DNA from: Flavobacteriaceae bacterium R38
GTDB taxonomy: Bacteria; Bacteroidota; Bacteroidia; Flavobacteriales; Flavobacteriaceae
NCBI GenBank assembly: GCA_009901575.1
Contig: WXYP01000001.1
Location: 868,001-932,000, forward strand
Direction: 5' to 3'
DNA: 64,000 nt
Below, in pieces: positions 62,356-64,000 of the stretch. Position 1 is the stretch's first letter. Every line of letters starts with the position of its first letter. A model generated the notes under the pieces. It was given only the letters and a program-made list of their open reading frames with translations, had not been told where the DNA came from and searched no databases. The position numbers and the translations under genes were made by a program.

Positions 62356-64000
62356 TAAAACAATACTTAACATACAATTCGCAAAAATATGCTTCAAAAT
62401 GGTTGGTTTTGGCCATAGATACGATTTTGGTAGGATTGGCGTTTTTCATGGCATATTTTATACGATTTAACCTTACCTTAAATTTTGATAAGAATCAATT
62501 CTTTATTCAACTTCCTCTATTAATAATTACAGCCTTAATAAGCTTTTTATTCGTAGGATCTTATAAAGGAGTAGTACGCCATACAGGTTTCAGAGATTTC
62601 ATGAACCTTTCTAAAGCCATTTCACTACTTTCTTTACTATCAATTACAAGTGTTCTCTTAAACAAACAATTTAATGTTATTGAGGGGTATACGATACCAT
62701 TGTCAATTATAATTATACATTCACTACTAAGCTTTATAGCATTGAGTGGGAGTAGATTAGTTTTTAAGATAGCTTACAAGTATATAACATGTAGGTTGAA
62801 ATCTTGTAAAAATATAATCATTTACGGAGCTGGTGATTCGGGTATTGTTACTTACAATGCTTTGGTAAATAATTTAAAAAACAAAGTAAATGTAGTTTGT
62901 TTTGTTGATGATGATGTAAAAAAGAATGGGAAATTCATTAATGGAGTACCAATAGTAAACTTTAATAAATTATCTGCTAATTATATCGAAGTTAACAACG
63001 TTCATGAAATTATTGTATCAATACAAAATTTAAATACAAATAAACTAAGAGCTTTGGTCGACAGTTTGGTAGACCTTCCTATAGAAGTTAAAAAAGTACC
63101 GCCATTTGAGAAATGGATAAACGGAGAGCTTAATGTAAATGAAATAAAGCAAGTTCAGATTGAAGACTTATTAGACAGAGTCCCTATTGAGATTAATAAT
63201 CCAAAACTCCAAAAAGAGTTTAAGAATGAGGTTATTATGGTTACTGGAGCTGCAGGTTCAATAGGTAGTGAGTTAGTAAAACAGATAGCTAATTATGATG
63301 TTAAGAAATTAATTCTTGTAGACCAGGCAGAATCTCCTTTGTATGATGTGCAGCAAGAATTAGTTCAGAATGGGAAAAAGAACTTTAAAGCTATAGTAGC
63401 AGATATCAGAGATAAGATTAGAATTGATAATATATTCCAGGAATATAAACCAACAATGGTTTTTCACGCAGCTGCATATAAGCATGTTCCTTTAATGGAG
63501 AATAGCCCTTATGAAGCTATTAAAATTAATGTTTCCGGAACCAAAATATTAGCAGATGCAGCATCTTATTATAAAGCTAAAAAGTTTGTATTTGTTTCTA
63601 CAGATAAGGCTGTAAACCCAACAAGTGTTATGGGGGCGACTAAGAGGATAGCAGAAATGTATATTACGAGCCTTCAAAAACAAAGTGAAACAAAATTTAT
63701 TACTACCCGCTTCGGAAATGTTTTAGGATCTAATGGATCAGTTATTCCGTTATTCAAAAAGCAAATTGAAAAAGGAGGTCCGCTTACGGTTACTCATAAA
63801 GAGGTTACCCGTTATTTCATGACCATACCTGAGGCATCTCAGTTAGTACTAGAAGCAGGAGCTATGGGGAAAGGAGGAGAAATATTTATTTTTGACATGG
63901 GGGAATCAGTTAAGATTTACTACCTTGCTTTAAATATGATTAAACTCTCAGGATTAAGATATCCGGAGGATATAGATATCAAAGTTACTGGTTTAAGACC
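62352..64000 (+). CDS. PglF/WbpM-type UDP-sugar 4,6-dehydratase, 3' end cut off
   Basis: Opens at ATG 62352 (ATGA overlap with the aminotransferase) and is open to the window edge (549 residues). About four transmembrane segments at 18-140, a first Rossmann domain starting NIIIYGAGDSG at 154-164, then the catalytic SDR domain with VTGAAGSIGSELVKQI at 297-312, HAAAYKHVPLMENSP, STDKAVNPTSVMGATKR, and RFGNVLGSNGSVIPLF. The Met in place of the usual SDR tyrosine (SVMGATK) is the PglF/WbpM/FlaA1 pattern. It converts UDP-GlcNAc to UDP-4-keto-6-deoxy-GlcNAc. The missing C-terminus is short. Confidence 0.92.
   Translation, partial: MIKQYLTYNSQKYASKWLVLAIDTILVGLAFFMAYFIRFNLTLNFDKNQFFIQLPLLIITALISFLFVGSYKGVVRHTGFRDFMNLSKAISLLSLLSITSVLLNKQFNVIEGYTIPLSIIIIHSLLSFIALSGSRLVFKIAYKYITCRLKSCKNIIIYGAGDSGIVTYNALVNNLKNKVNVVCFVDDDVKKNGKFINGVPIVNFNKLSANYIEVNNVHEIIVSIQNLNTNKLRALVDSLVDLPIEVKKVPPFEKWINGELNVNEIKQVQIEDLLDRVPIEINNPKLQKEFKNEVIMVTGAAGSIGSELVKQIANYDVKKLILVDQAESPLYDVQQELVQNGKKNFKAIVADIRDKIRIDNIFQEYKPTMVFHAAAYKHVPLMENSPYEAIKINVSGTKILADAASYYKAKKFVFVSTDKAVNPTSVMGATKRIAEMYITSLQKQSETKFITTRFGNVLGSNGSVIPLFKKQIEKGGPLTVTHKEVTRYFMTIPEASQLVLEAGAMGKGGEIFIFDMGESVKIYYLALNMIKLSGLRYPEDIDIKVTGLR

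Overview
The window looks like a chromosomal piece of a Bacteroidota bacterium, most likely a marine-type Flavobacteriaceae. Reasons: the DNA is strongly AT-rich; Shine-Dalgarno sequences are mostly absent; several gene starts carry the Bacteroidota -7 element TAnnTTTG; and the housekeeping gene sets are typical of that group (bacillithiol gene bshA, TamB next to TsaD, LptD followed by RidA, a NagZ/beta-lactamase-like fusion, DUF4159 with an AI-2E exporter). No rRNA, tRNA, CRISPR array, transposase or prophage was recognised.

Left part, 1-27.4 kb, is housekeeping and envelope biology. It holds a truncated tandem OmpA-domain protein; an operon of DUF4159 protein, AI-2E family permease and THUMP-like methyltransferase; a periplasmic-type DUF1223 protein; tsaD, a frameshifted TfoX/Sxy-family gene and rsmE; a giant TamB; pfkA-gapA-BadF-type sugar kinase; lptD-ridA; an N-acetylmuramoyl-L-alanine amidase, an MCE protein and a split Fe-S oxidoreductase with a small HAD phosphatase; a conserved orphan gene; the GH3/serine hydrolase fusion; and bshA.

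Right part, 27.7-64 kb, is one large surface-polysaccharide locus. The 5' arm (27.7-35.7 kb, plus strand) has a NodU/CmcH-type carbamoyltransferase, two consecutive MBOAT + SGNH O-acylation cassettes and a GNAT/FemAB-fold transferase. The central arm (35.7-56.2 kb, minus strand, about 20 kb, nearly gap-free) reads from right to left: CapI-like epimerase, WbpP/TviC-like epimerase, UDP-glucose dehydrogenase, WbpO/TviB-like dehydrogenase, Wzx flippase, two GT2 enzymes, a GT4, Wzy polymerase, a hexapeptide acetyltransferase, two more GT4, an AsnB-type amidotransferase, another GT4, a phosphoglycosyl transferase, a PurN-like formyltransferase, a second phosphoglycosyl transferase and two FemAB-like transferases. 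The 3' arm (56.6-64 kb, plus strand) has a pectate-lyase-like lipoprotein ending in a clear terminator, a third MBOAT + SGNH-like cassette, a DegT aminotransferase and a truncated PglF/WbpM-type 4,6-dehydratase.

Together these predict a Wzx/Wzy-made acidic polysaccharide built from galacturonic-type sugars (UDP-GalA and UDP-GalNAcA precursors) and a 4-amino-4,6-dideoxy sugar that may be N-formylated. Its decoration capacity is unusually high: up to three MBOAT acylation systems, a carbamoyltransferase, an amidotransferase and three FemAB/GNAT-like enzymes, plus a pectate-lyase-like enzyme that could trim or release the polymer. Export genes (Wza/Wzc) are not in the window. The combination is the best candidate here for an undescribed system; the individual functions are inferences from family membership.
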